NCBI GenBank assembly: GCA_029237695.1
Contig: CM055265.1
Coordinates: 123,526,834 to 123,590,833 of the forward strand
Length of the DNA stretch: 64,000 bases
Direction: 5' to 3'
Source of the DNA: Conchocele bisecta
Taxonomy: Eukaryota; Mollusca; Bivalvia; Lucinida; Thyasiridae
Shown: piece after piece, positions 36,113-45,148 of the stretch
Layout of the letters: every line of letters begins with the position of its first letter
How positions within the stretch are numbered: the stretch's first letter is position 1
Made by a program: the position numbers and the translations under genes
The notes under the pieces: model-generated
The model's input: the letters and a program-made list of their open reading frames with translations, nothing else
Databases searched by the model: none
Told to the model about the DNA's origin: nothing

Positions 36113-36297
36113 AGTAGTATATAAGAGTCACAATGATACCATCACCTCTGGAAGGTACCGGCTACGCGCGGCACCTTCCACCGCATGATGGTATCATTTG
36201 TGACTTATATACTACTACCGCGAGACCATATATTTATGACATGAGAAGATACACCCTATTAGAGATAAAAATCCCTATGTTATACTCAGTATATATA
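36113..36297 (+). repeat. Left terminal inverted repeat of the Polinton
   Basis: It is 185 bp and matches the right end (50469-50655) inverted, with only a 2 bp difference in the inner hairpin arm and a TA-repeat length difference at the inner edge. The first 104 bp (36113-36216) are themselves an inverted repeat: AGTAGTATATAAG... at the outer edge and CTTATATACTACT at the inner edge, with a further GGAAGGT/ACCTTCC stem inside. The terminus can therefore fold into a hairpin. Confidence 0.95.
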
Positions 36298-36545
36298 CAA
36301 CAATCTGTCATACTTTTATTACGAATAAAATAACAACTGACACCCTATTAAAGATAAGAAATCTATAAGTTATACTCAGTATTTTACAGCAATCTGTCAC
36401 AAATATAAACTGACACCCTATTAAAGACAAGTTATCCATAAGTTATACTAAGTATATTACAACAATCTGTCATACATTTATTACCAATAAAATATAAACT
36501 TACACCCTATTGAAGATAAAAAATCTATTAGTTATACTCAGTATA
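36251..36545 (+). repeat. Subterminal tandem repeat of the Polinton left end
   Basis: Four copies of a ~75-90 bp unit start ACACCCTATTAAAGATAA and contain AGTTATACTCAGTAT and ACAACAATCTGTCA. Starts are at 36251, 36340, 36413 and 36502. The first copy belongs to the terminal repeat; the right end carries only that one. It ends just before the polymerase start. Confidence 0.88.
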
Positions 36546-39500
36546 ATGCCTACCATAAAACAAATGAGAGAGCAAGCTAAGAGGTTTGAGACTCAAGAAA
36601 GATATAGCAGATAGGATAAGTGACGCGCGAGCCGTCGTCTATGAGGAGAGGCTGCGGCGTGCGGTTTCGACCGGACGACTGCCCGCCGACCCCGAAAAAC
36701 GCTCCGAGAAATTGGAGAACGAGACGACGGCCAGTCTGCGCGCCACCGCTTACGCGCAGCGTGTAAAAGAAGATCCCAGCGCACGTAGAAAACCCCTATA
36801 CAAGGCGTACTACAATAAGATTTATCAAGGGTTGGTGGGGAGACCTCCCAAGAAGAGGAGAGATCGCCAGAGCTTTGGTGGAGGAGGGTCCCAGGATTCT
36901 CGCCGAAGAAGCCGAAGTTAGGGAAACTGTTGATAGGGGTAGGAGGAAGATAGTATGGACTTTCGAGAGGGGGGTAGACGGGGAGATCGCTAATCGCATA
37001 ATGAATAAAATTCGCCAGAGATGACCACGGCATGTTATCTGAGGTATTCGTGCTCGTATCGTATTAGGAACATAGAGACCGACGCCACCATGATCTATCA
37101 CAAATAATCAAAGGGCAGTCCGTGGATAAACGAGATCACCAAAGCCGAGAGTTGGATATCCGATAGAGAGAAAGGTCGAATGGACATCGACAAAGTCGAT
37201 AGACCAAACACAAAATGGACCTTCGTTCGTTGGATATCGGTCGAGGTGAAGATGATCATCGACATGCAACAACTTCTCATGGGAGCGGGAAAACTCCCAG
37301 ACTGGTTAAGACAGAAAAAGGGAATGTATTCCGTCGACACGTACGACGACTACTTGTGTCTGTTTAGGTGCATAGCCATCCAACTGGAGGGAGACCAGAC
37401 CTGTTGTGTAGAAGGCACGAGCTCTGGCTCGCGAATATCTCGGGCATGATAACGGACCGGGTAGTCAGGGAATTCCCCTGGACAATATTAAGAAGGTCGA
37501 AGAGTATTTCAAGTTGGGTATTCGCGTTTACGAGCCCACCGCCGATGGAGTGTGGTACCTCATGAAGGTTCCGGCAAATTACGACGTGGTTGGGGGAAGA
37601 CAATGACGATAGGAATGTTTGGAGGTCACTCGTTCCTCATAACAAATCTCCGCAAGATGACGAACGAGTACGGGTGCACCGGATGTCAACAACGGTTCAC
37701 AAAGTCGTGTAACATGCACAGGCACGCGACCACCTGCATGGGTGGGAAGACTGTGGTGACATGTCCAGGTAAGAGGGTAGAGAGACCACAGTCGGCCTAC
37801 GAGAAGGCGTTCTATCCTAAGGGGTCAGCGAGTGTGAGGTCGATTCAATGGTTGAGCAGAGAAGAGGAGAGGGTGGGAAAGCGCATACATCACGCCAACT
37901 GCGGTCACGGTGGTGAGAGGTGGGTGGCCGGTGATCCGGTCGACGGTTACTGTCACGAGACCGAGACCGTGTTTCAGTTTCACGGATGCTACTGGCACGG
38001 GTGTCCGAGGCATTGCATGAGAGGTAACGCGAGATCGCTGTACAAGAGGATGAAAATTCAAGACGCCAAGATAAGGAAGGCGGGTTACGAGCTGGTGGTG
38101 ATGTGGGAGTGCGAGTGGTTGAATGAGGTGAATACCTACTATCCACAATCGCCACGCGAGGAGGAGACGACTCTGTACCCCCACCAGATAGTCTACGACT
38201 TCGAGGCGTATCTCGACAAGTCAAAAAGCACGCGACCACCAGACCTGACCTTCGAGGTCGAGCACGTTCCTATATCGGTGTCGTTGGGGGATACGATGCA
38301 TGAAGGGATCACACACCTATGCAAACGAGATCCCGACACGCTAGTCGAGAAGTTCGAGACCGAGCTGCAGATGAGAGGCAAGGCAATCAGGGAGGGGGTT
38401 AGGAAGAAGTATCTGCCGGCCGACATAGATATGTTATCGAAGTCTCAGCAAGCAAAGATTATCTCTTGGATTGACCAAGTCCCGGTGGTGGGGTTCAACT
38501 GTAGCAGGTACGACCTGAACCTCATCAAGCAGTACTTTGTAGAGAAGTTGGCGGCCACCGTGAATAAGGTGATGGTCGGAAAGAGAGCCAGCACGACGAT
38601 GTTTCTGTTTACCCCGGAGTTTAGATTTCTCGACATCATCCAGTATCTGGGACCCGGTACCACGTACGACCGGTGGGTTAAGGCGTACGACTGTAAAACG
38701 GTAAAGTCTCACTTTCTGAATGAGTGGTTCGATAGCGCGGACAAGCTCGACCATCCGGGGCTGCCAGACTATCCCGAGTGGTACTCGAAGTTGAAGGGTG
38801 AGTTCCTACTATCGTTGTCCGAGTGGAAAGAGTGCAAGAAGGTATTCCGAGAAAAGGGGATGAAGACGTTCAAGGAATGGTTGCAACACTACAACGACTT
38901 GGATGTAGGACCGTTCCTGGAGGCTCTGACTAAAATGACGGAGTTCTACAAGGGATGAGGCGTGGATATACTCAAGGATGCTGTGTCTCTGCCCGGTGTT
39001 TCCCTTCAGTACCTACTCCACGGGTCGATCGATGGGAAGGCGGACACGCCCGAGCTGTGGTCACCGAAGTCTGAAACTTACGAGATGATGAAGCAGGGAT
39101 TGATCGGTGGTCCGGTCATAGTATTCTCCAGATACGCCGAGGCTGGAAGGTCAACGATCAGGGGTCAGGTGGGGAGTCGGGAGGAGAAGATGTGCAAGGC
39201 GGTGCTGGGGTACGATGCCAATGCTCTGTACCTATCTACTCTGTCGAAGGACATGCCGTGCGGGGAGGAGCAGATATGGACGTGTGATGACCCGGAAAGA
39301 CAGTCGTATATAGACTGTTTCGTGTGGAAGGTCAGGAGTGAAAAGTGGTTCGGATTTGCGAAGTTGGATATAGAGGTCCCGGAAACGTTGAGAGACAAGT
39401 TCTCGGAAATGTCACCGCTGTTCGTTAATCGAGAAGTCGATGAGAACGAGGTTCTGCAGCACATGAAGGACTACCTGGCCGGGACCGGGAGGAAAAGAGT

Positions 39501-40028
39501 CGAAGGACAGAGAAAGCTCGTGGGGGCAATGTCCGCCAAGAAGATGATCTTGGACAAGTACGGGATCGCGGAGATTTCGAACTGATACAGATGGACACCG
39601 ACAGCATGTACTTCGCGCTGTCGGAGAAGACGCTGGCGGCGGTGGTGAGAAAGAATATGAAGAGAAAGTTTAATAAGGAGAAGACCGAGTGGTTGGCGTG
39701 GGACGTGTGGAGCAACAGAACTCCGGGACTGTTCAAGCTGGAATTCGAAGGGGATAGAGCCATCGCTCTATGTAGCAAGTGTTACTACGTGAGCGGTGAT
39801 GGAAAATCTAAGCACTCGGCCAAGGGGATGTCGAAGAGATCTAACGATCTGACTTGGGGAAGGTATAAGAGTGCTCGCGAAGGGGGTAGGGTTATGGCAG
39901 AGAACAGGGGATTCCGAATGATTAACGGGGTGATGAAGACGTACTGTCAACAAAAATTAGGACTCTCGGCGTACTACGACAAGAGGAGAGTGATGGAAGA
40001 CGGGTTACACACCGAGCCTATAGGATAG
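36546..40028 (+). pseudogene. Polinton protein-primed DNA polymerase B, inactivated
   Basis: The coding region is spread over several frames. An N-terminal region at 36546-37020 (two frame changes) leads into a YSCSYRIRNIET segment near 37050 and a W-R-Q-K-K-G segment near 37310. Next are a C2H2-like finger (CTGCQQRF...HRHATTC, about 37675-37740), a cysteine/histidine block FHGCYWHGCP near 37980, exonuclease motifs DFEAYLD (38197), GFNCSRYDLN (38491) and YNDLDVGPF (38891), and palm motif A with DANALYL near 39215. Motif C DTDS lies at 39594-39605. Between the segment ending near 39540 and motif C only a few codons remain. Relatives have about 150 residues there, including motif B (GNSxYG). 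Frame breaks lie near 36600, 36840, 37400, 37600 and 39570, with stops near 37107 and at 38956. It would have primed element replication from a terminal protein. Confidence 0.93.
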
Positions 40029-41089
40029 GTAAAAAAAAAAAGAACTCTGAGAGAATTCAAAAGACTCTGACGATCTGGGGGTAGCTGGGTGTCAGAAGGC
40101 ACCATAAGAAGTTCTTCGCGAACAAACCCTCGAGATGGCCCATCATCCAAATAGTAGAACACGGGCTCATCGGGCTTGGTAATAGATCGATCTAGATGAT
40201 ATACATTGAGAGACCACACGGGATCAGTCGCGCGGCGGCTGCCACCTTCGAGCTCTCCCGGTTGATAGAGGTACCGGACGTCAATATCCGATGGAAGCCG
40301 TTGCTCCTCTAAACCAACGGGTCGCCCGCGCGAGACGGTAGAGGGCTCGCTCGTCACCCTTTTAAACTTGATAGCATTTACGGGCTTCTTACCTATCAAT
40401 CTGGTCACCTCTCCGTTCAGTGCGGAGACCACGGCGGGCAGTCTGGCCACCCACTCGGTCGATCGCGAATGAGGGTCTACAAGTTCTTTAGCGTATTGGT
40501 GTCGGAACAGTCTCTCAGCCAGGGTTCGATTGAAGCGCTCCACGATCCCCTGGTCCCGGTGGATGTTGACGCGGCCGCGTCTGACAGAAACGTCGTGCTT
40601 AGACAATAGATGAGAGACCGCGCCCATGAACTCGCGGCCGGGATCGACCTGGAGAAGATTTGGCCATTTGAGAGGACTCCTCTTATATATTCGGGAGAGA
40701 GCCTCGCCGACCTCCTTAGACTCTTTAGTGGCCAACGGCTCAGCCCCCTTATAACGACTTGCTACGTCAACGATTGTCAGTGCGTACTTGTACGTCTTAC
40801 GACCGACACGATCGTGAGGGAGAAACAGGAGATCCGCTTGGTGAACTTGGTTCGGTACCGGCACGTCGAATTTCGGACGCGGAATATTGTGAGGCACGGG
40901 TAAATAGATCTGCCAGATGGCCTGCTTCTTGAGCCATTCCTTGACAGCGTTTTCTGAAACCTTGGTCGCCGCTGCGAGGTTCTTGATGGCCGCGAGTCCC
41001 TTCCAGTAGCCGCGGGGGCTGTAGTACGCGTTCGCTAGCTTGCGCGTTAGGCGAACCGATAGTTTGGTATTAAGTTTGCGATTGTTCAT
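39974..41089 (-). CDS. Polinton integrase, retroviral-like DDE family
   Basis: The frame is intact, 371 codons. Residues 1-80 form a helical N-terminal region. The catalytic core carries D86 in HQADLLF, D149 in LQVDPGREF and E184 in GIVERFNRTL, giving the D-D-E arrangement of rve integrases with 34 residues between the second D and E. A C-terminal domain around residues 270-345 (VWSLNVYHLD, PVFYYLDDG) resembles the SH3/chromo-like tail of Polinton integrases. It would cut and join element ends into host DNA, normally giving a short target duplication. Its 3' end overlaps the polymerase tail convergently by 55 bp, and its start overlaps the preceding minus-strand frame (41070) by 20 bp. It is the best-preserved enzyme of the element. 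The last ~25 residues, next to an A-run, may be a shifted tail. Confidence 0.93.
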   Translation of the reverse strand: MNNRKLNTKLSVRLTRKLANAYYSPRGYWKGLAAIKNLAAATKVSENAVKEWLKKQAIWQIYLPVPHNIPRPKFDVPVPNQVHQADLLFLPHDRVGRKTYKYALTIVDVASRYKGAEPLATKESKEVGEALSRIYKRSPLKWPNLLQVDPGREFMGAVSHLLSKHDVSVRRGRVNIHRDQGIVERFNRTLAERLFRHQYAKELVDPHSRSTEWVARLPAVVSALNGEVTRLIGKKPVNAIKFKRVTSEPSTVSRGRPVGLEEQRLPSDIDVRYLYQPGELEGGSRRATDPVWSLNVYHLDRSITKPDEPVFYYLDDGPSRGFVREELLMVPSDTQLPPDRQSLLNSLRVLFFFTYPIGSVCNPSSITLLLS

Positions 41090-41415
41090 CGTATACGATG
41101 TATTCTAATATATCGGACAATCTCCAACATGCCCTCGCCAGATCGTCCGGTAACTGCGTCGATAATAATAAACCTTTGTTGGAAGTACAATCACGATTGG
41201 GGGTTAAGTTCTGAAGGAACTTGGGAAAATCTAATCCCCCAGGATTGGTGGAAGAATCTAACATCCGCTTTGCGAAAAGGGTGGCCGCTTTTTCGTCCTC
41301 CCGTCCTCAAGAGAATCTCGGGCCAGACGAATCATACCATGCACCAACCATGCGGTGTTTAAGGGCAGTGTAGCCTACATCAATCATAGCAAAATAAAGT
41401 TTGTCAACTGACATC
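41070..41415 (-). pseudogene. Small conserved-type Polinton protein, one frameshift
   Basis: An ATG at 41415 opens MSVDKLYFAMIDVGYTALKH. Near 41310 the frame shifts by one base and continues as a segment with FAKRMLDSSTNPGGLDFPKF and DILEYIVYDE, ending at 41070. The two parts together would be about 115 residues, hydrophilic, with no transmembrane segment. The position directly before the integrase and a 20 bp overlap with its start fit the packed gene order of Polintons. The NPGGLDF stretch looks conserved among Polinton proteins, but that is from memory. Function is unknown. Confidence 0.6.
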
Positions 41416-41472
41416 GTTCTATATATATATTTATGAAAAAAGTTATTTAAAATAATTAATTTAAAATCTCGA

Positions 41473-41892
41473 TCAAATATAGTAGCCGGCGAGCTCCACC
41501 ACACCCATTCCCACGACGATGAAAGCGATCTCGCGGTCTTTTTGGGGCTCTGACGGTACATAGAAATCTGAAAGTTGGGGCTCGCGATCCAGCGGCGCGA
41601 GACTTTTGTGTGGATATGCCAGCGCGTACTCGCGGTTGGCTTCTTCAACGTTCTGAAAAGTTTGTGCGGCATGATTTTCGCGGCGAAGCTCTTCATTGAC
41701 CCAGTCCAGATGGGCGGTTCGTTTTTTCGACCACGCTTCCTTTGCGCTATTGAGTTGTTCTACAGCTAAATCGTGACGCTTACGCTCCTCATCCACATTC
41801 GAGCTTCTCATTTTAGAGAATATAAAGTTGCTACCGCTGAACGCCAATGCGTTTACAAGCGCACCATCTACTATTACTGCGATTGAAGCCAT
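41473..41892 (-). CDS. Conserved Polinton protein, ~139 residues, two hydrophobic ends
   Basis: The frame is intact. The N-terminus (residues 2-25, containing DGALVNALAFSGSNFIFS) is hydrophobic. Residues 33-75 form a charged helix with HDLAVEQLNSAKEAW. QLSDFYVPSEPQKDREIAF near residues 106-124 precedes a C-terminal hydrophobic segment (IAFIVVGMGVVELAGYYI). This arrangement recurs in invertebrate Polintons as an uncharacterised protein, possibly membrane-associated. The start codon immediately abuts the stop of the upstream frame at 41893, so the two are likely co-expressed. The role in virion or membrane is not established. Confidence 0.8.
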   Translation of the reverse strand: MASIAVIVDGALVNALAFSGSNFIFSKMRSSNVDEERKRHDLAVEQLNSAKEAWSKKRTAHLDWVNEELRRENHAAQTFQNVEEANREYALAYPHKSLAPLDREPQLSDFYVPSEPQKDREIAFIVVGMGVVELAGYYI

Positions 41893-42126
41893 TTATTTCC
41901 ATATATTAACTGGTAGAATTCCAGCTTTAACTAGATAATCTCGGGTCCAAACTGCGGCCGCTACATCTAAGGTCGCGAGCCCTACGTCTCTCACAGTAAA
42001 GTCCAATTTGGGAGCGGATCCTCCTAGGGCCATATTTGATAGTCGAGCATACCCGATACTGAAACCCGATATCACCACGGCGTGATAAAGCGCATTCACT
42101 AACATTTTACCATCTTGTTCAGCCAT
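41893..42126 (-). CDS. Small conserved Polinton membrane-type protein, 77 residues
   Basis: The frame is intact, with a hydrophobic stretch ALYHAVVISGFSIGYARL near residues 13-30 and a second weakly hydrophobic part VGLATLDVAAAVWTRDYLV near 48-66. It lies directly upstream of the 139-residue gene with zero spacing. Similar short proteins accompany it in other Polintons as I remember them. Function unknown. It was possibly translated from the same message. Confidence 0.7.
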   Translation of the reverse strand: MAEQDGKMLVNALYHAVVISGFSIGYARLSNMALGGSAPKLDFTVRDVGLATLDVAAAVWTRDYLVKAGILPVNIWK

Positions 42127-42156
42127 TATAATTATTGCATATAAAAAGGGTCGCGA

Positions 42157-42645
42157 TCAATGTTTAAATGGGGCGCATCCAATCGCGATTGGTGTTTCGT
42201 AACTTTCTTCTGAACACTGGCTGGTTGTTTTTTTCGATAATATGGGGTATTTCCACACGCACAGGGCACCAACAACTGCCAGACCACCACCAACAACCCA
42301 ACTCCAATTCACGAATTTGGGTTCAATCGGATTCGCCCAACCTCGATTGGGTGTTGAGTGTGCTTCCAATTCGTGAATTGGGGGTGTTGTTGTACTCAAC
42401 TCTGTCTTCAGATGTTTTGCTGTCTCCTTCCCCGATTGCAACGACTGTTTAGCCTCTCGAAGCTCGGCGAGTATTTTATCTTGTTTAACTTTTCGGGTGG
42501 CAGCCGCCGCCCGCCCAGCTGCCTGTCTTTTGGGATTTTTTATATGCGGTATGTCATCCAGTGGCGGAGTAACACTCGGGTTTGATTGGGTTGGAGCAAT
42601 CGGGTTCAACTCCGTCACTCTCGCGGGTGTGTCTTGTGTCATCAT
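42157..42645 (-). CDS. Polinton protein with basic KNPKRQAAGRAAA motif and one membrane segment
   Basis: 162 codons, intact. Residues 1-30 are rich in Thr/Pro/Asn. IPHIKNPKRQAAGRAAAAT at about 32-50 is a basic signature seen in several Polinton proteins. Residues 50-85 form a charged coiled-coil-like helix. A single transmembrane segment, NWSWVVGGGLAVVGALCVW, lies near residues 112-130, followed by a short tail. The start overlaps the end of the next upstream gene (42554) by 92 bp in another frame. A virion or membrane role is plausible but unproven. Confidence 0.72.
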   Translation of the reverse strand: MMTQDTPARVTELNPIAPTQSNPSVTPPLDDIPHIKNPKRQAAGRAAAATRKVKQDKILAELREAKQSLQSGKETAKHLKTELSTTTPPIHELEAHSTPNRGWANPIEPKFVNWSWVVGGGLAVVGALCVWKYPILSKKTTSQCSEESYETPIAIGCAPFKH

Positions 42646-43051
42646 TTATGATATTAATATTAGGGCTTATAGTTCGTGGGCATATATGTCCAAATTGACA
42701 GTGTTTACCCGTGGTCAACGCGGTTGTCAGCGGAGCTAAGTACATTCCAAACTTGTGATAAATTGAGCAGCAGGCTGTTCTAAGAGTGTGACCTATAAAA
42801 GGGTCAGTCTCTAGATCGTCAATCAATCCCACGGTGTTTGGTATAGGGAGAAGTATACTAACGGCGGTTGCGTACAAATGAATAGCCGCCGATCCGAGAG
42901 TTTTTGTCATCTCCGCACCTAACCTAGATTCGTATCGCGCATACATTTTATCGATCTCCGCATCTGACATCTTATCCACCTGAAAAACTGAGAGACGCCT
43001 ACCGAGATAATGCTCCGATTGTCCCCCAGCAACCAGCGCAGCTAGCCGCTC
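42554..43051 (-). CDS. Conserved Polinton protein with ALVAGGQSEHYLG N-terminus; start unclear
   Basis: The frame is open from just after a TGA at 43052-43054 to a stop at 42554. Recognisable segments are RLAALVAGGQSEHYLGRRLS near 43000-43050, IDKMYARYESRLGAEMTKTLG near 42895-42955 and DPFIGHTLRTACC near 42775. An ATG is available only at 42970, but the conserved-looking sequence extends upstream of it in frame, and beyond the TGA (a GIGLSAATP stretch). A lost start or an in-frame stop is therefore likely. A hydrophobic segment lies near IHLYATAVSILLPI. The last ~45 codons overlap the downstream gene start and look less protein-like. Function unknown. Confidence 0.68.
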   Translation of the reverse strand, partial: ERLAALVAGGQSEHYLGRRLSVFQVDKMSDAEIDKMYARYESRLGAEMTKTLGSAAIHLYATAVSILLPIPNTVGLIDDLETDPFIGHTLRTACCSIYHKFGMYLAPLTTALTTGKHCQFGHICPRTISPNINIINDDTRHTRESDGVEPDCSNPIKPECYSATG

Positions 43052-43092
43052 TCATCGCGCCGCATTTTCATTTTCATTCGGAGTCGCTGCAC

Positions 43093-43344
43093 TCAACCCA
43101 ATACCAACCGCCGTTGAGTTGATTCCGATTGCTCTGTCGGATCATTATCTATGTTGGCAGTCGGAGTTGAGGTTTCTTCTATTAGCTGATCGAGAAGTTC
43201 GTCGCAGTTCATTTTTCTTAAAATTAATTTAACTATTCTAACAAGTCTCATCACTTTAACATATTGCCAAGCGCACCACCCGATACTTATGATCACCATT
43301 ATGCTCGCAACAAAGCTCGCAGCGGAGCACCAAATTGTTAACAT
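43093..43344 (-). CDS. Small membrane protein, 83 residues
   Basis: It opens MLTIWCSAASFVASIMVIIS with a single strong transmembrane segment over residues 3-30, followed by a basic juxtamembrane stretch (RLVRIVKLILRKM) and an acidic, Thr/Ser/Asn-rich tail. The end overlaps a possible extension of the next gene in another frame. I do not recognise it beyond its membrane topology. The small size and position in the packed minus-strand block suggest a Polinton accessory or envelope/membrane protein, which is inference only. Confidence 0.55.
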   Translation of the reverse strand: MLTIWCSAASFVASIMVIISIGWCAWQYVKVMRLVRIVKLILRKMNCDELLDQLIEETSTPTANIDNDPTEQSESTQRRLVLG

Positions 43345-43490
43345 TGTTAACCATTGTTCAGCATTTGTTCAACATTTGTTAAGCATTTGTTCAGCATTGT
43401 TCAGCAATTGTTCAGCAATTGCTAAGCATTGTTAAGCATTTACTCTGCAATTACTAACAAGCGTTAAGTAATTGCTAATTAATTATAAAA
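43345..43490. repeat. Iteron-like array of TTGTTCAGCA variants
   Basis: About ten degenerate copies of a 10-12 bp motif (TTGTTCAGCA, TTGTTAAGCA, TTGCTAAGCA) lie between the 83-residue gene and the packaging ATPase. AT-rich sequence with AATTAATT follows. It could be a regulatory or replication-associated site, or simple slippage. Confidence 0.7.
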
Positions 43491-44209
43491 TTAATTGATA
43501 ACTTCGTAAGTAGTTGGTTGATCAGTCTTTAGCAAAAGCTTGGCGTGCTTAGTTTCCGAAAGCATCTGTCGAACCTCCAGGCGCTCCTCGCGCGTTGGGA
43601 TAACGTCATTCTCTCGAAGACAGTCATCGAATGAGTCTCGGTCCTTGCAATGAAAGAGGGCGACCCATTTCGTTTGCTCGCGCAGATCCTTGAGGACGGC
43701 GTTGTACTTTTGAGTGGATATCCATATGCTTTGCCTAGCATGGCGAGCTCGGAGAGCATGTCCTTCTTTTTGGTCATCGCCGCCTTGGCCGAGCAATCGT
43801 CAATCACGTATAGGGTGGGCTCACCCTGGAATTTTTGGTATAAACCACGCAACCAATCGTGAAGCCTATCACCGGGGTCAATAACGTATACCTCAGGGTC
43901 GGTCCATATCCACGGGCGCCGCTGATAAGTATCGTTGTGCCGCACAGTGGGACACAGGATCACAATATGACGAAAGGCATCGCGGTAGAAGCCCTCGAGC
44001 AAGTCTAGGATGAAAACCGTTTTTCCACATCCTGTCTGCCCACATATTATGGCAGAGTGGGCATCTCCAATCGTGAATTGGTATTGATTGTTAATTTTCT
44101 TAATTTTTTCAAATTTATTAATTAATAAATCGTTAGAATGATTGCTAATTTTCTTAAAATTAATTAATAAATCGTTAGATTTAGTAGAGTGCTGAGACGT
44201 ATCGGCCAT
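43491..44209 (-). pseudogene. Polinton FtsK/HerA-type DNA packaging ATPase, one frameshift
   Basis: An ATG at 44209 opens a frame with a short duplicated NDLLIN stretch, then Walker A GQTGCGKT (residues 57-64) and Walker B LYVIDDCSA (about residues 133-141). Near 43745 the frame shifts by one base; the true continuation lies in the frame ending at 43491. It has the STQKYN sensor-like block near 43710, WVALFHCKDRDSF near 43650 and a C-terminus with HAKLLLKTDQPT. Intact relatives are A32-like packaging ATPases that pump genomes into capsids. Its start overlaps the capsid-type gene end (44181) by 29 bp. As read it would truncate after Walker B and gain a foreign tail. Confidence 0.92.
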
Positions 44210-44718
44210 CTTCGATGTTGAGTTGTGCGTCTGTAATTATATATAAGTACACGTTCAATGGCCCGGCTCCGTCCGCCTCTTTGGTTATCTGGATCGTCAC
44301 ACCCTCGCTAGCGTTCTCGTCCGTTGCCGTGTATTTGGTCGTCGTCGCTGGCTCGCATGTCTAGCCATAACGCGTATTTGGTATTCAGGAACTCCGCGAG
44401 GGAGACGGCCGAGAGATGCAGGTCTTTGGCAACTGCTGCAACCTCCGGAGAGCGCTTAGAGCCGGCAGCAAACTGCTTTCTTACTTCGTCCCACTGCTGG
44501 TGCGCGCGAAGACCCGCGCTGTAGAGTTGATTGGGTACTCCCTCAATCGTCACCTCTACCTTCGTGATTTTGGGGTTATAGAATTTGTCGGTTTTTCTAG
44601 CACCGAACGCGAACCGAGAGACTACGTTCCCCTGGGAGGCCCCATCCGCAACTCCGGCATGGGCGGGCGGTGCCGAGATTCCTGCGGGGATCTCCAAGAA
44701 TGAGCTGGCGCCTCTCAT
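44181..44718 (-). pseudogene. C-terminal part of a Polinton virion-type protein (candidate major capsid)
   Basis: The segment reads FYNPKITKVEVTIEGVPNQLY near 44520-44585, then LHLSAVSLAEFLNTKYALWLD near 44350-44420. After a one-base frame change near 44320 it continues through ASEGVTIQI to AQLNIEDGRYVSALY, with a stop at 44181-44183. This C-terminal block is widely conserved in invertebrate Polinton proteins and is compatible with a jelly-roll capsid domain. The capsid identity is inferred from neighbourhood and remembered relatives, not from structure. The N-terminal part is missing: upstream of about 44718 the strand is occupied by a plus-strand gene fragment. Non-functional as read. Confidence 0.72.
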
Positions 44719-45119
44719 GGAAACGGATTCTCTGGTGAAACGGTGGGAGAGTGAGGTGTCTAAAAACGGCATCAAGGCCACGTTGGAATTCCGCAGCACT
44801 AAAAGAGGAGACTTGTGGGTTAAATGGGGTAATAGTTGGAAGTTGCTGACGTACAAGAACTACCCGACCCGGTTCCTCAGCCCCTCTTCCGTGAACCGAT
44901 ATGGAGTATCCCTCGCTCGAGCTCTCGGAGTGATCGATGATCGGTCGCAGCTGCCTCAACAAATGGTAAAAAACCCTACAGTCTACAGACGAAACGCTGG
45001 CGAAGACGGCCGCCGCTATAGAAATGAGCGAGCTCAGCAATGTCCCTCGTATAGCCACCGACGGTATTCACACAATTGAAACCACGGTCAACGAAATGAA
45101 TCGCGCTAGAAGAAAGAAA
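44700..45119 (+). pseudogene. Plus-strand fragment of another Polinton conserved protein
   Basis: A plus-strand segment encodes ETDSLVKRWESEVSKNG near 44722-44770, GDLWVKWGNSWKLLTYKN near 44810-44865, NRYGVSLARALGVIDD near 44895-44942 and, after a frame slip near 44975, LAKTAAAIEMSEL near 44998-45035, with a stop near 45117. The K/V-Y/W-VKWG...LLT, then RYG...LGV pattern recurs in a long Polinton protein. Only its N-terminal third is present. It is wedged between the truncated capsid-type gene and the 401-codon gene, pointing opposite to both, which suggests a local rearrangement. Confidence 0.6.
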
Positions 45120-45148
45120 ACTTGGGGAAGTCTGTGACGATAGAGAAT

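Noticed and set aside
37817..38239. Long minus-strand frames under the polymerase
   Set aside because: Arg/Ser-rich shadows caused by GC-rich codons of the plus-strand polymerase, whose exonuclease motifs are unambiguous.
44597..45058. Minus-strand 153-codon frame opposite the plus-strand Polinton fragment
   Set aside because: The plus strand has the conserved VKWG...LLT and RYG pattern; the minus frame shows nothing recognisable.
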